Shown here piece by piece: positions 1 to 18,948 of a stretch of DNA of 64,000 nt (position 1 is its first letter; every line of letters begins with the position of its first letter). The notes beneath the pieces were generated by a model. It saw only the letters and a program-made list of their open reading frames with translations. It did not search any database and was not told where the DNA came from. The DNA is taken from contig NC_044012.1 in assembly GCF_900496995.4 (NCBI RefSeq), forward strand, positions 25,210,759 through 25,274,758, given 5' to 3'. Source of the stretch: Aquila chrysaetos chrysaetos. Taxonomy: Eukaryota; Chordata; Aves; Accipitriformes; Accipitridae. Position numbers and translations under genes: made by a program.

Positions 1-6165
<6,165 letters not shown>

Positions 6166-6639
6166 CGCCCCCCCCCCTCCCGCAGCTCCGCAGTGGCGAG
6201 GGAGGGTGACCGGGCGCGGCGGGGGACCGACCGCGGGGTCGTTATCTACGGCGGCCGACCGCCGCCGGGAGGGAACCGGGAGTGGGGAGGGGAACGCCGC
6301 GGGCAGCCGCAGCCGCCACCCCGCTCCGCACACAGCTCCGACACCGTCAATGGCCGCTCGCACACTGAGCCTCCATGACATGGCGCATGGCGCCCCCTCC
6401 CGCCGCCACGCCCCCGCCCCGGGGCGGGGCTTCCTCCGCGCCACCGCCTTTCTCATTGGTCCCGCCACGCCGCGGGGGGCGCCAAGCGATTGGCTGATTG
6501 CGCTGCCCGTCCGGCGGCGCGACCCTTTAAAGGCGGGGAAGAGAGGGGCGGGGTTTGTCTTTGTGTATGTGCGCGCGCGCGGCGGGCAGGAACGAGCGAG
6601 CGGCGCGCGCCCTTCGCAGGCCGTGGCGGGGAGGTCACG

Positions 6640-7450
6640 CGTGGGGTTTTGCACGCCTGGGTTGCAGCAGGGACGGTTGTATGGCGGGGGAAGGGGTGGG
6701 AAATGCTGCAAGCGGCGTTTTGCACGTGGCGTTTTGCACGCCGGCTTGCGTGGGGCGGGGGCTGCGGGCGGGAGGTTGCGCGTCCGGTTGCACGGAGGGG
6801 AGGCTGCACGGTGTTGGGGGGGGTTGCATGCCCTGTTGTATGGCCGCGGGGGGGGCTGCAGATGGGGGTTTGCATGCCCCATTGCACTGGGGTGGGCTGT
6901 TCGCGGGGGTTTGCGCGGTATTGGGACGGGGTGGGTTTCTGGCCGGGGGTTTGCAGCCGCTGCATCCCCTGTTGTACGCTGGTGGGGGGCTGCAGGTGGG
7001 CGTTTGTATACCCCGTTACACTGGGGTGTGCTGCTAGCGGGGTTTTGCACGTGGATGAGGCTCCGGGCACCGTTTTGCAAGTGGAGGTTTGCACGCCTGA
7101 TTGCAGAAGGGGGCTGCAGGCAGGGGTTTGCATGCATGATTGCACGGGGGTGGTGTAGGTGGGGGTTTGCACATGGGAGCTTGCGTGAGGGGTCGCGCAT
7201 GGGGTTTTGCATGCCTGGTTGCATCGAGGACTGCAAGCAGAGTTGCACAGTGGGTGTTGCATGCCCAGTTACATGGTGGGAGTTTGCACTGACTTTCTGT
7301 ATGTCTGGTCGCAGGGATACTGCAGACAAGTTTTGCATGTGGGATTTTGCACACCTGGTTCCGTGGGATGGGAGGTTGAATCTGGGGTGTTGCATGGATG
7401 ATTGTGCAGGGGGGGGGTTGCATGCCCAGTTGCGCACAGGTTTGCGCTCT
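6640..7450. repeat. Degenerate TGCA-rich tandem repeat (minisatellite-like)
   Basis: Imperfect units of roughly 38-52 bases recur, built from a GGGTTTGCATGCC-like core, a short spacer with TTGCA, and a GGGGGCTGCAGG-like end. The tetramer TGCA is strongly over-represented. Because the repeat has few stops, it holds long open frames on both strands (5758-7437 minus, 6065-7672 plus) that I judge to be spurious. It sits just upstream of the ANP32E promoter. No gene recognised. Confidence 0.7.
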
Positions 7451-10400
7451 CTGGGGTTATACCGTTTCCTGGAGGCTCTGAAGGCAGGCAGGACATGGAG
7501 GCAGGCACTTTTACAGCTTCACTCTTCCTGGCAGACCTGTTCTGGTGCATTCTCCGCATGTGTGGTCACTGCAGACGAGCTCACTGCAAGGCAGGCCAGA
7601 GGTTGGCTGAATGCTCCGGTTGAAATTTGGATACTGTTGGCTTTGGGCCTTCAGCTGTTGATGCCCTGTTAGCATCTCCCCACCAATGGCTGCGTGGGCC
7701 TTGCAGTTAAAATTGCAAAAAAAGCCACAAATTAAGGATCTGAAAACTCCTTGAATAGGGAAACACAGGGGATGATGTGATGTGAAAGCAAAGCTGCAGA
7801 CGAAACCTGCTGGGTCCTGCCAGCTCTGGCCAAATCTTGGTCTGGGCTTCCCGCAGCTCTGCCATGGCTGAGAAGAAGCTGCTGTTGTTGCTGTTACTTT
7901 GCATTATATTTTGTTGATATGCACAAAGGCAGCTTTGCAAACATACATGATATATAGGGGAAGGTAGATGCATGAGCGAACAGCTCTGTAATAGCGTAAT
8001 TCTTTAATTTTGAGGCACCTCTGGGTGGATATATGTGGTTTATATACATCTGGAAGCATGGAAAACATTTTTGCTACTTAAATAATATTTCTATATTTAA
8101 AATATGGAAAATACAGAATCCAGCGGCTGCTGAATCATGCCCGTAAGCCCCCAACATCCTTAATGGTAAGTACAGGCAGGAGTGCTTTGCCAGCCTAGAA
8201 GTGTTAGTTCCTCCTAGACAAGCAATTCCAAATATTTATACGTTGATTCTTTTAACTTTGAGACACAAATAGCCAGAGACATTTTGGCAACTCTGTGACA
8301 GAACACCAAAAAAAAAAAAAAACCAACAAAAAACCCAACATGGGAATCTCTGCGGGTCTCTTCTGCTTTGTGTAAACTGAGTGGAGAAAATATTTCCTGT
8401 TTCAGGATCAGATAGTGAGAGTTCAGCCAGCCCGTTTCTCTGGTTATTTGAGAAGTGGTTAAAAATGGGGTCAAAATGACCTAATCTTGCCAATTCGGTG
8501 CCATAGTTGGTTGGGAAGGTACTGTATTTTAGGGGATCTCGAATACAAAGTCACCCCCTGATGTAGGAAAAATAAGGGGTGGGTTTGCTGAAGGGGAGAA
8601 TCCATCGCAATGCTGCGTGTGGTACTGAGGGCAGAGCATGGCTTTGTCTGAAATGGAAATTTATTGGTCATAGCTGATACTGAAGTGATTAAAAATACAC
8701 ATTTGGAAAAAATACACATTTGGAAATAAAAATTTACTGGGGGAGTTGGGGCAGGGTTTAAGACTGGCAATATTCTGTCATTGCAGAATTGTACTTATTG
8801 CTTACTTCACCTATATTGGGGGGTTTACACCAGGTCTGTGATCCTCCAGGATTGGCATTCTGCACATCAGGATCAATTTAATTTCAAATTTATTGTCTGC
8901 TTTTGAACAGCAGCAGAAAAAAGCATTTCAGGGTAAAAGCTGAACCTACGAAGGATCTCTAACGTTGCTGCTCAGCTGGGAAAAAAAAAGGAGTGTATTC
9001 AGTCAGACAGTGCAACAAATATTCGGCAGCCCCCAGGCCAGACACTGCCCTTGCACCTTGTCTCTGCCCGTTTGCTCCAGGAGTCCTGGTCTGAGAGGTG
9101 TGAAGTAAATGAAAGAAAAATGGGAGAGTTAAGCAATAAAAGGAGGATTATGGGGTGGGTTTTTTTTGTTTGTTTCTGATCCAGTTGCTCCACGTGGTGC
9201 TGATGGGAATGGTTTGTGTTCTCAGCGTCAGGGCTTTAAGGATCTGACATAAGGTTGGTATTGATGGACTACCAAGACAGAGTGAAGGCAGTAACTTAGG
9301 AATAATAAATGCAGGAGACCAGCCCCAGCCCTCATCAGTAATTGTATAAATCTGCACAAATTCATCTTAAGAAGTCTCTAAAAAAAGGGGGTTGCGAACC
9401 CCAGGACCAGTCACCTCCTTGCGGGCCCCATGGAGGGTGGCTTCGAGCTGCTCTTCTGTAGCTGTGTGTGGTTTTGTGCCCATTGCTGGTGGTTTTGGGG
9501 GTGAAACCAGGGCACTGCTAACCAGCCCCCCCCCACCCCCTGGGGTTGCTCCTGTACAAGTGCGGTGCAAAAAGCAGTATCACAAAGATTTGGAGTGAGA
9601 AACAAGCCCTAAAAACGCCCCAGCCCCCTTCCCCCCCCTCTCTGTTTTGTTCCTTTTGCATCCATGAGGTCACAGAGGCTGGAATTACCTTCTGAGGCTG
9701 GACCATGTTAAATGCATCCAAAAACTGCAGTTACCCCCCCACCGTGGGATAGCAGAAGGTGAGCAGTTTTGCATCAAACCTTGCTCCGGGATTCCACTGT
9801 GCTCTCGCAAAGCCCTCATGGGATGCAGCTCCTCCATCCAGGATGTCGGGCTAAGATGAGGTGCAGCAGAATTTGTTTCTCAGAAGAGTTTGATAAAGCC
9901 CTGCTAGAAAACACTGGAGCCCTTGAGAGACCTTCTGCTTGCTTCTTGCCTGACGATAACTAGGAAAGGTTTGCAAACCCAGAGGGAAATCCTCTTTGCG
10001 TTAAAGCAGCTTATCCCGTGGAGGTTTGCCGGGAGAGCTGGACGGCCGTTGGCAGAGCAGAGGGGTGGGCGGGCATCACATGGGCAGTGAAAAAAGGGGT
10101 AAATCTGGGAAAGCAACTCATGAAAGCATCCTGACACAGTGCAGGAGGGTGGCTTCACCCCTGGCTTCGTGTGGGGACTGAGGACAAACTCTCGGCTTTA
10201 CCGTCAGAAAGGGCCCCTGGTGAGATCTTGGTTTTCCTATTAGAAACGCAGGCATGCCTTTCCAAAGAAAAAGAATTAAAATAACACCTTAAACTCTTAA
10301 TATTTTCACTGATACAAGTGCACTGGCTCACTTTTAGTATCACATGAAAGACTGCAGGTCCTGTAACAGAAAACCTGAGGTTTTCCCCAGGTCGGAGCTC

Positions 10401-12207
10401 CCCAGCTTGGACCTGGAGCGTTGGGCGTGGCCAAGGATGGTCTGGCTGGAGCAGAGCCTGGCTGCACAAACCGATGCTTTTCCTACCACTTGCAGGAAGG
10501 TGGATTTAGTGTTGCAAGAAAAAAAGAGCATTTATAAACTAAAGAGATTTTGGTGAGTAATAGCAGCTTTGGGAAAGTGGTAAGGTCATTTCCAGCTAAA
10601 TGTCATTAGTTGTAATTAGGTCAGGACATACCTTATCCTAAACGCTGCTGTAACCTGAGTATAGTTTGTGGCCCTTTCTTCTGCTCCTGAAGTGAGCTAT
10701 AAAACGAAGCTGGGTTTTTACAATAAACTGGATTTATTGTATATGTCTTCACATATTTAATAACTTCTGTGCAGTTGAGTTTGTCTCACACTTGTGGAAA
10801 GGGCTTGTGGTTTTGTGTCCCTCGGTGTTGGGATCACCACCACTGAGTAGTGATGCCAATAATTATTTTGTAGTACTTTTTTTGTGAAGAAACTTAGCGT
10901 GTTATAAGCTTCGTGCACGTAACTAATTTTCCCTTAATTTTTTTTCTTCATTGCAGGGTTGAGAATCAAAACGCTGTATGTTCAGGAGTTATTTTCCGGA
11001 GCTCTCCTAGGCAAAGCTCAGCATTTTTTGTCAAATTTATAGCAGCGAGGAGCCAGGAGGTGGCACTGGCTGGCAGCGCATTTGGGTCTTGCTCCCTTCA
11101 GCAGCTCCTGGCCCTGGTTCAGAGCCTCTTGGCTTCCCCAGAAAATAAAATACTTATACTTTTCAAGGTTAGGAGCCTAGATAACCTCGCAAGCCAGGGT
11201 GCGAAGACGGTAGGACAGACTGGTGATGCCACCATCTGTGGCATCGCTGCTCTGTGGATGTAGAGGAGATGGATGGGTTTAGGTTGTACCCACTCCGGCA
11301 GTTCGGGGAATTTCTGCTTGGGGTTTTGAGGTCGAGTTTGAGGGACCTTGAAGGTCTGTGGACCAGGGGGCCGTGCGGACGTGACCACTGTGAGGTCTGC
11401 CTCTTGGGTTGACTCAACCTCCGTTGACTTGCGGGAGCTCCAAGACCATGCGGGAGCACCTGGATCAGGTTTGCCATCCTTCCTTCCCTGTAACTCCTCC
11501 AAAGAAAAGCAGTATAGACACACAGAGTGTGAGACTGCATTTTTTTTCTTTCCCCAGCTGGGCCAAGAGGAGCCTTATAAACTCTCATTTCCTGACCAAC
11601 AAAACCTGTTTCTGGCACAGTTTGTTCTGTGTGGGGAGCTGGTGGGGGCTGTATCAGTTGGAGGGGCTTTTTTTTTTTGTCCAGCTTCTCATTGCACTGC
11701 AGATATTGCTGGTGTTTCTAGAAAATAAATAGTATTAAGAGCAATTCTGGAAAAACTTAAGTGGAAATCTTCTGCCTTTTTCTAGCTAGCTATTAGCTTA
11801 TATCTTACGGGTTTAGATGCTTAAAAAGGCCCTTTTGGTGGGACAAGCACTGTACAAGTTTCTTGCATTTGTTATTCCTGTTCTGCTGGTGTTTACAGAT
11901 TGTTTACCAAGCAACTGCAAATGAAACTGCACCGCCGGCCACCGCAGACCTCATGGTGGGTGGTTGCTGGCACGGAAGTTTTGTCCCAAAACAGCCCAAT
12001 TTAATGTGGTGGCCTGGGAAGGTGGGACACAGCAAAATCTGTATCTGGTCCCCAAGGTGCTGAGGTTTTCCTGGAGAAAAGGGGTGGGAATTGGGGCAGG
12101 GGGAGCAGGTTAGCCCAGCTCGGGGTGGATGGGGTTGGCGTTTCTCGTGCTTTCCTGGAGGGTGTTGGTGGCTTCATGCTAGAGACCGAATGCTGATTGT
12201 TAGTAAT
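7451..12207. other. Intergenic region, no gene recognised
   Basis: Between the ANP32E upstream repeat and the 3' end of the C1orf54-like gene I see only short open frames without homology or consistent splice structure. Short A, T and C homopolymers are present. No RNA gene or mobile element was recognised, though old diverged CR1-type fragments could be missed by eye. Confidence 0.5.
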
Positions 12208-12213
12208 TTTATT

Positions 12214-12460
12214 GGCAGGAGTTCGTATTTACAACAGAATAATAGGAAATAGGAAAGAACCTAGTCATTACAAAGCTCTTCAGTGTTTGCACAACTCCTA
12301 TGGCTTGGGATGGCATCATCCATCTATTGAAAACTTTGTACGTAAAGCCACAACCGGACTAAAACCGGAGGTGACCGCTTCGTTCAGAGGATATAAGTTC
12401 CAACGCGGTGACGATGTTCTGTTCGTCATCAAAGCCATCGTGTCTGAAACAAGGGGAAAA
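12214..12460. other. Unassigned CpG-containing open stretch with splice-like borders
   Basis: On the plus strand this stretch is open for 82 codons, preceded by an acceptor-like TTTTATTGGCAG and followed by a donor-like AAAG|GTGAGG. On the minus strand a good acceptor (CCTTGTTTCAG at about 12458) also precedes open frames, one ending in SSERSGHLRF. It has more CpG than its surroundings. I recognise no family. It could be an alternative last exon of the neighbouring minus-strand gene, part of its 3' UTR, or chance. Confidence 0.25.
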
Positions 12461-12797
12461 GGTGAGGAAGTGGTTGCCACGTCCTCCTGTTGTGTTTCAA
12501 AGCCACGCTTGTGGTGGGAGGGGGATTTTGTGTGCACCTGGGGTGTCAGTGAGCTTCAGCCTCTGTAAAAAAAGGGGGATTTGGGTGATTGAGCAGCAGA
12601 GGTGCCTGGCGCTGAGACCCAATTTGGGCTGGGGGTACCAGAGGGGTGTTCACACCATTGAAGCTCCCACCGAAGGCTGTATGCAAAGAGGTTGCTTGGG
12701 TGCTTTGGAAAAATACCCTAAAATGCCTCTTCAGGTCGTTAGGAGCCATGAAAGCTGCTTTGGTTGTCCCCGGCATCGCAGCTGGATGCCTGAAAGC

Positions 12798-12803
12798 TTT
12801 AAT
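12798..12803 (-). terminator. Candidate polyadenylation signal (ATTAAA) of the C1orf54-like gene
   Basis: ATTAAA on the minus strand lies about 140 bases past the stop codon. A canonical AATAAA occurs further on at 12208-12213 and may serve a longer 3' end. Confidence 0.4.
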
Positions 12804-12944
12804 TATTTTTTTAATTGTTTTGAAAAGTTGCTGCAAAGCGCTGCTTGCTGCTGCTTTAGAAAGACTTGAGTTTTTTGCTGGCTTAAAGACATGGTTTGAG
12901 TGCTTAAGTCCTACGGGGCTTTAGTACCTTCTGAGCCCGGGGAG

Positions 12945-15900
12945 TCATAGCAGGAAGGCCAGGAGGCTGAGGAGGATGATGAGGGGGAGGTGGCACCGGA
13001 GGGGTGATCCCACTGACTCCTGAAACTCCTGGCAAGTCAAGGAAAAGAAATCGGTCAAAAATCACTTGGTTTAATGTGCTAAAAGCCAGCGGCAGAGTTC
13101 ACGCCCTGATGAGCCTTTCTGCCTTCCTAACTACCCCCAGTGATTGCTCCTTGGGGGAGAAATCACATCATTGCCCTGGAGCATCCTTATCCATAGCCAA
13201 TATCCATTGCTGAAACCTGGGGGGTGGCATCCTCATCTGCACATCCCTTCCCCAAAGCCCTAATGGTGCTTGGATGGATGCATAGGAAAAGGAATAACCT
13301 ATGATACCACAACATAGGATTAACTCGTATCCAGAGAGATCCCTCATTGGAAGAGGTTTGATGTTATTTAATTAGGAAAACTGGGAATTTCCCCTTCTCT
13401 GAGCTTCTGTCCAAATGGGCAAAATAAGTCCGTGGCAAACTAATCACAGCTGTTGCATGGATGTTCTTTGCCCAAACTCATTTGAGTTGTTCAGTGATTT
13501 AAAATCAACATTTTAAATCCATTTATTTCTTCTTGCAACAGTGATTTCTGCAAGGAAGTCCCCCTTTTTTCGGAAATACAAAGAGAAAGTCCAACTCACC
13601 TCATATAAATACATAGTGGGTATTAATGTGCTGTTCTCAGAGTAATACTCTACTGTTGCATATAAGTAATCACCTGGAACAAAAGCATTGTCTTGATGAG
13701 TGTGTGTTACTATTTAGTATAACCAGGCAGGCATCTTACCCACTCAGGCCATTATAATAATACTACCAATAACACCGAGCATCAGTTCCATAGGTTGGAA
13801 ACTTAATTGTAGAGGCTGCCTGGGTTGGGGGCTGAGTTTGCTCTTGAGCAGCGATGGCGGTGTGCCGGGGGGGTGCAGGAGGCTGTTACTGCTGCAGAAA
13901 TCAAAGCAAATCTGTCTGCCCAGGAGCAGCTACCAGGGTTATCTCTGCTCTTAGTCGGTGTCAGTAACCTTTCCCACTCAGCAAGACATGATTTCAGATG
14001 GTAATGAGAACCACCAGGGGCAGAACAGCTCCAGAATAATGTCTTTTAACTCTACTTTTAATCTTGTCTTAGATTTTACACCAAAGCATCGCTTAATTTA
14101 TAGTGGTCAGACCCATTGGGTGTTAGGGCGTGTATTTCCTACAGGTAAGTCACATTTGTATTGGATGCTCCTGATGTGGTTCAGACACAACTGTTTTCAT
14201 CTCAGAGGCTCTCCAGAGGCTCCTCTTAAATTTGGTGAAGATGTGGGGTACAACTTTCTCCCCATTGACGCTAAGGGGGGTTGGGGGCCCTTGTGCTCTG
14301 TGCACATCATCCAACCTTAGGTGAGATGAGTCCCACCCTTCTATCGTGACATTACTATTGCACATCTTTTCCCCTCTGAACAGTCAAATGTAATTCAAAT
14401 AATCCCAGTAACTCAGATAAATGAACTGCTGCTGCTTTGCTCACGTGTCCTGCCTGAGCACCCCGGGGCGGCTGTAACCAGCCCCTCCAATTCCTGTGCA
14501 GCCACAATTCAGCAATCCCTCTTCCTTCGTTAAGCAGCATCTCCCCAGATCCATTTTCCTGTGGGTATTTCTGCAAAGCTCCAATGCCAGAAGGACCTCA
14601 GGCTGCAGCAGCCCCTCGGTTTCCTTCTGCTGTGCGTGGCAGCCTTGAGCTTTTAGCTTCAATTAGAGATTGAGGGGTGCTGGTGGCAGCGTGGGGAGGT
14701 GGGGTGGGCTCAGTGTCCCTCGGGGGTTATTTGTAATTGCAGAGGGCTCGATTCAGTGGCTTCTCGGTGCCTTTGCGTTGGCCTTTATGGGCAAAGCCCG
14801 ATCTCCCTGCCTGGTGGAGACTGGATGGAGACCTCCCAGCATCCTTTCCATCCCTGGTTATTCCAAGTTGCTCATGCAGCTTGCATAAAATGATAAAAAA
14901 AAAAAAAAAAAAGGCAAGAATTACTCACTGAAACGAGATGCATAGTCATATAAAAACTCTGTTATCTCCTCGTCTCCTCCTATCTCAGCATTCCCTAAAA
15001 ACAAACAAAAACCAAACAGTTCATCATCTGGCGCTCTGAGTAAGCAGAGACTCACGTCGAGCCGACTGGATAGTTTCACATTAATAATTTCATTGATTTA
15101 TTGGCGCTTTGTGCAAAACCTATTCCCTGGTGGGAGTAATGGATTTGCAATCTGGCCCAGAATTAAATCAGAGACTTCACAACAAAGGGTATCATGTTCC
15201 AGACCGGACCAGAGCTCATCCCAGGTGGGTTTTTTTCCTTTATTTTGGGTGCAGATGTGCCTGGAGAGGGAGATGCAGTAATGGGGTTGCAGCCCTTCAG
15301 CCGCATTCCTGCACCCCATACCCCAAATTTATTTTGGGGTGGATCTCAAAGCTGTGCTTGTGCATTTTGAGCTGCTCCTCAGCCACTGACCTGGCTGCTT
15401 TATTCCTCGCCTGCCTTTTGCTGTGAAATTGCTGAAGGCTCAGAAAGGAGACTCATGTTTCCTTAGGGTTGAGTCACTATAAATAGATTTCTGAGTTGTA
15501 TGATGTTGTCAAAGTAATTTCAAGTTTCTCATTTCCCATTTCCAAATACAAGGTTCAATGTGTTTTCTTTTTTGGGGGGGTCTTGTAAAGTAGATTGGAA
15601 ATATTAATATTATAACACTTGTATAATCGTACAATAATATCAGATACTCATACAATAATATATTAATATTTTAGTATATAGCCACATACACTCATATTAT
15701 TAGATAATATTAATTAATATTATTCTAGATAATAAATATTAATGTTGTAAGTTACACTATTAATAACTTCAATGATGCCATTAGTCATGCCCAGGGCCAG
15801 CCGTAGCCCGTCTAATTAGATAATATTAATTAATATTATTATATATAGTATTATGTATAATATTAATGTTATATGTTATACTATTAATAACTTTAATGAT

Positions 15901-17201
15901 GCCGTTAGTTGTGCCTGGGGCCAGCTGTAGCTCTGGCTGCCCCTCTCTAAAACTTTCCTAACATAGCCCCAGGTTTCTCAGCACCGGCAGCCGGAAGCCT
16001 GGATCCAAAAACTGTCATCGTTGGGCAATTATCTGAAAAGAATGACCCAGCCTACAGATTTCTGTGCAGGCATTAAAGCCCTAGGGTAGGAGGCTGGGGT
16101 CTGCGGGTCGTGGCACAGTGCAGCCTCCTCCATCGCTCAGGAAAACGCCTCAACCCATCCTATTTTTGGGGACACTTGGACCAAAATGGGGAGCTGCATG
16201 GCGTAGCATATGTCCATCCACCCCCACGCCTTCCCATGCTCGCCCTTCAAAAAATATTCTGTCCTTTTTGGCTCCAGGGGTGTAAACTCCGGCTCTCAGG
16301 GCACTTTATCCCATGCGCAAAGATATCTGAGAAAGTTATTCCAAGTTGTATTTACACTGGAGCCCTGCTAAGGATAATAGAGGAGTTGTATCACCCCAAA
16401 GATCTTCCATCTGGAAATCCACCCCCTCCGCAACCACCTTTAACCCCTCGCATGATGTTTCATGTTTGGCTTCGTGCCTTCTGCACGGTAGAGGAGGAGG
16501 AAGGCTCTCTGCGGCTGGCGGGCACAGCAGAGCTGGGGGCGGCTGCCCGTTTCCAGTTCTCTGCCCCTCTGCTGGCACTGCCCATTATCTCATGCACCCA
16601 GAAGTGTTACCTAATTGCATGTGTCTTCATCCCAAATTAGCTTCAGGTTCCTGCCTGAAGCCTTGGGCGCTGTAAGCACTGTGGTTTTCCTCCTTCAATT
16701 GCCCCTGACTTTGGTCTCCCCACGTTGCCTAAGTGCCCACCGAATACTTCAGGAAATCCTGTTTGGTGGCTTTGGGGTTTTTTTTTTTTTTATTCCCTTG
16801 CCTGTATCTGTCTCTCTTAATAGCTCCCAGCTGTATATTGCAAATTACTTTGAATGCAACATGGAAAACATTAATTATCAGACTCTGTTCTGACTATATT
16901 CTGCAAGCACAGCCTGGATTCTTCAAGCACACGCTTTATTGTAACTTTTAGCAATTGCATCATGTTTTCCCCTGGGTTTTTTTTGCTACTGACCCCCCCA
17001 TCCCCAAGCAAACACCCCAAGACCTTTCAGGCTCCAAGACCCCACCCCAAGAGCCATGCAGCATCCCAGAAGCGTAGAAATAATTCGAGCCCAGCACTTA
17101 GTAGCATGATAAAATTAAATTGCAAGCTGGAAAACCAGAGAAACATATTTACCCAGTAAAAAATGAAGAACCAGGAGTGCTGCAATTAAAAAGTTTGTCA
17201 T
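12945..17201 (-). CDS. C1orf54-like small secreted or membrane-anchored protein, 90 residues
   Basis: Four minus-strand coding exons join in frame: 17153-17201, 14929-14994, 13601-13674 and 12945-13028, with GT-AG borders and phases 1, 1, 0, giving 273 bases with stop. Residues 1-17 are a signal peptide (MTNFLIAALLVLHFLLG). The next part is acidic and tyrosine-rich (GGDEEITEFLYDYASRF, then DYLYATVEYYSENSTL with one N-glycosylation site NST). The last 16 residues are strongly hydrophobic (CHLPLIILLSLLAFLL), suggesting a GPI signal or terminal anchor. Human C1orf54 has the same order: signal peptide, acidic Tyr-rich stretch, hydrophobic end after an SP-containing segment; it is longer (131). 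Human C1orf54 lies near APH1A and CIART, so synteny supports orthology loosely. Function is unknown. Exon structure is firm, the name moderately so. Confidence 0.68.
15596..15935. repeat. AT-rich block with a two-copy tandem duplication of about 116 bases
   Basis: A TTAGATAATATTAATTAATA segment at about 15700 recurs at about 15816. Both copies continue through ATTAATAACTT and AATGATGCC into a GGGCCAGC-like end (15795-15805 and 15918-15930). The copies have diverged by several substitutions. It lies in intron 1 of the C1orf54-like gene. Likely a local duplication rather than a mobile element. Confidence 0.7.
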
Positions 17202-18948
17202 CCTATGTTTCGGTGTCGTCCACTGGTGCGGCTCGGCGCTGCTGCTGGGGAATTTCTTGAGATGTCCCAGCAGAGGCAGGAAATGACTCTTGCAAGGGCT
17301 GGACCGAGCAGCCCCCACGCGCTGAGAAAATAAAAGTTTTTCTGCAGTTTGCCAAGCGGTGTGGTGCCGGGCTGGGCTAGAGGATGTCCTATATGGGCCG
17401 GGAGATGTGCGGTGCCTGTGACGCCGCTCCAGCGATGGAAGATTTTCCCTTTGCAAACACTTTTCTGATGGCTGAGTTGCAAATCTTGGGAAGTTATTCC
17501 CCAGGGAGGGTTAGCGCCGCTGGATGGGCTCGCAAATAGAAGGAGGATGGTTTTGATTATAACAAGAGTTATTAATAGCAAATCCTTCTTGCAGAGAAGG
17601 CAGCGATTAAGAGGCAAAAGGCAGAAACAACGACTAGGAGCCAGATTCAGTTCCTGACTTCCCTTAAAATCTTGGGGGATTTTTTTCTTGGCTTCATTTC
17701 ACCTTCTCATGCCTCAGTTTCTTTATCAGTAAGAAGAAATGCAAACGGTTGCGGTCTTATTTTATAGTGGCTAGAAATACCCCAGGTTGGGATGCTTTAG
17801 GAGCTACATTTGGTGTTTACGGTTGGCTCCTGCTACTGCATCTGCAGGGTGTGATGCCTCCGTACAGAGCTATATCAGCTGCTTATTTTCCTCGCTTCTC
17901 TAAAAATAAAAGCAAAATAGGAAAACATTCCTTGGAAGAGAAATGGGGAGGAAAACAAAATTTAGCTCTTCTGCTTTGTGGGGAAAAGCTGATACCAGTG
18001 CAGAAGGCCTTCCCTGAAGAGATGCCAATGTGATGCTGGTGGAAACTGGTGTTAACAAGGGTGTGAAGCAAAAGGGGAATAGAAGGAGCAGGAGGTAAAT
18101 CAGGTGTGACCAAGTGGTGTAAAATCAGTTCCTGAGCAGCACGTGGTGGGGGCTGCTCACCACCCTGGGTTTGCTGTTGGGGGGAGGTGCTGGGATCGTT
18201 GTGACTTTATTGCTTACGCAGCAATAAAAATCCATTTTTGTGGTGAAAAAACCCACACGTTCACCCAAGACGGTTTCCTCTCCCAACCGATCTCTTGAGC
18301 GCGATGGGCAGTGATGTATTTTTGTGGCTCTTGGCTGTGTTGTGGGAGACAGATGTTAGCAAACCGGGAAAGAGCAAGAGAAGCCTGAGAAAGTAAAGAG
18401 AGGAGCTCTGTTTTGAAGTATGATGAGAAGAAATTTATAACTGGGAAGATTCACCTGGAAAGAGAACCCTTCCCGGATGGGAGGGAGGTTGGAGATGGGA
18501 CAGCCTTGGGAGGAGTTGCAGACTGTGCTCTCGCCTCGTCTTTATCCACCATCACTGGAGGAATGTTCTCCCCATCTTAAAAATCTTTTCCCAGCCCTAA
18601 ATTTCAGTTTTTTCCAGCAAAATGCCTGGAGAACGATGCTCCCCTGCCACAGACCTGGGGGCTGCTTCCACCCCCCCCTCCCTCAGTGGGTGCCTGCCCC
18701 TGCGGGATGTGGGCTCAGGAGTTTCCTCTCGCAGATGAGAAAACGGAAGCGAGTTTTTCAGCGGGGTTGAGGGAGTTTAATGGCAAACAGCTGTGTTGAG
18801 CTAAGACTAAGATGGGGGGCGCACAGGCTGCAGGCAGGGGTGGAAAAGCACCAGCTGTGGTGGGAAGGGTGCGGGCATCCACGGGGCTGCCACCTGGCGA
18901 GAGCAGCAGCAGCCAATATTTGTCTCATCCTTATATTAACAATTTTTT

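Noticed and set aside
10913-11263. 116-codon open frame after an acceptor-like site at about 10957
   Set aside because: No recognisable family, no matching partner exon on the same strand, and low-complexity leucine-rich composition.
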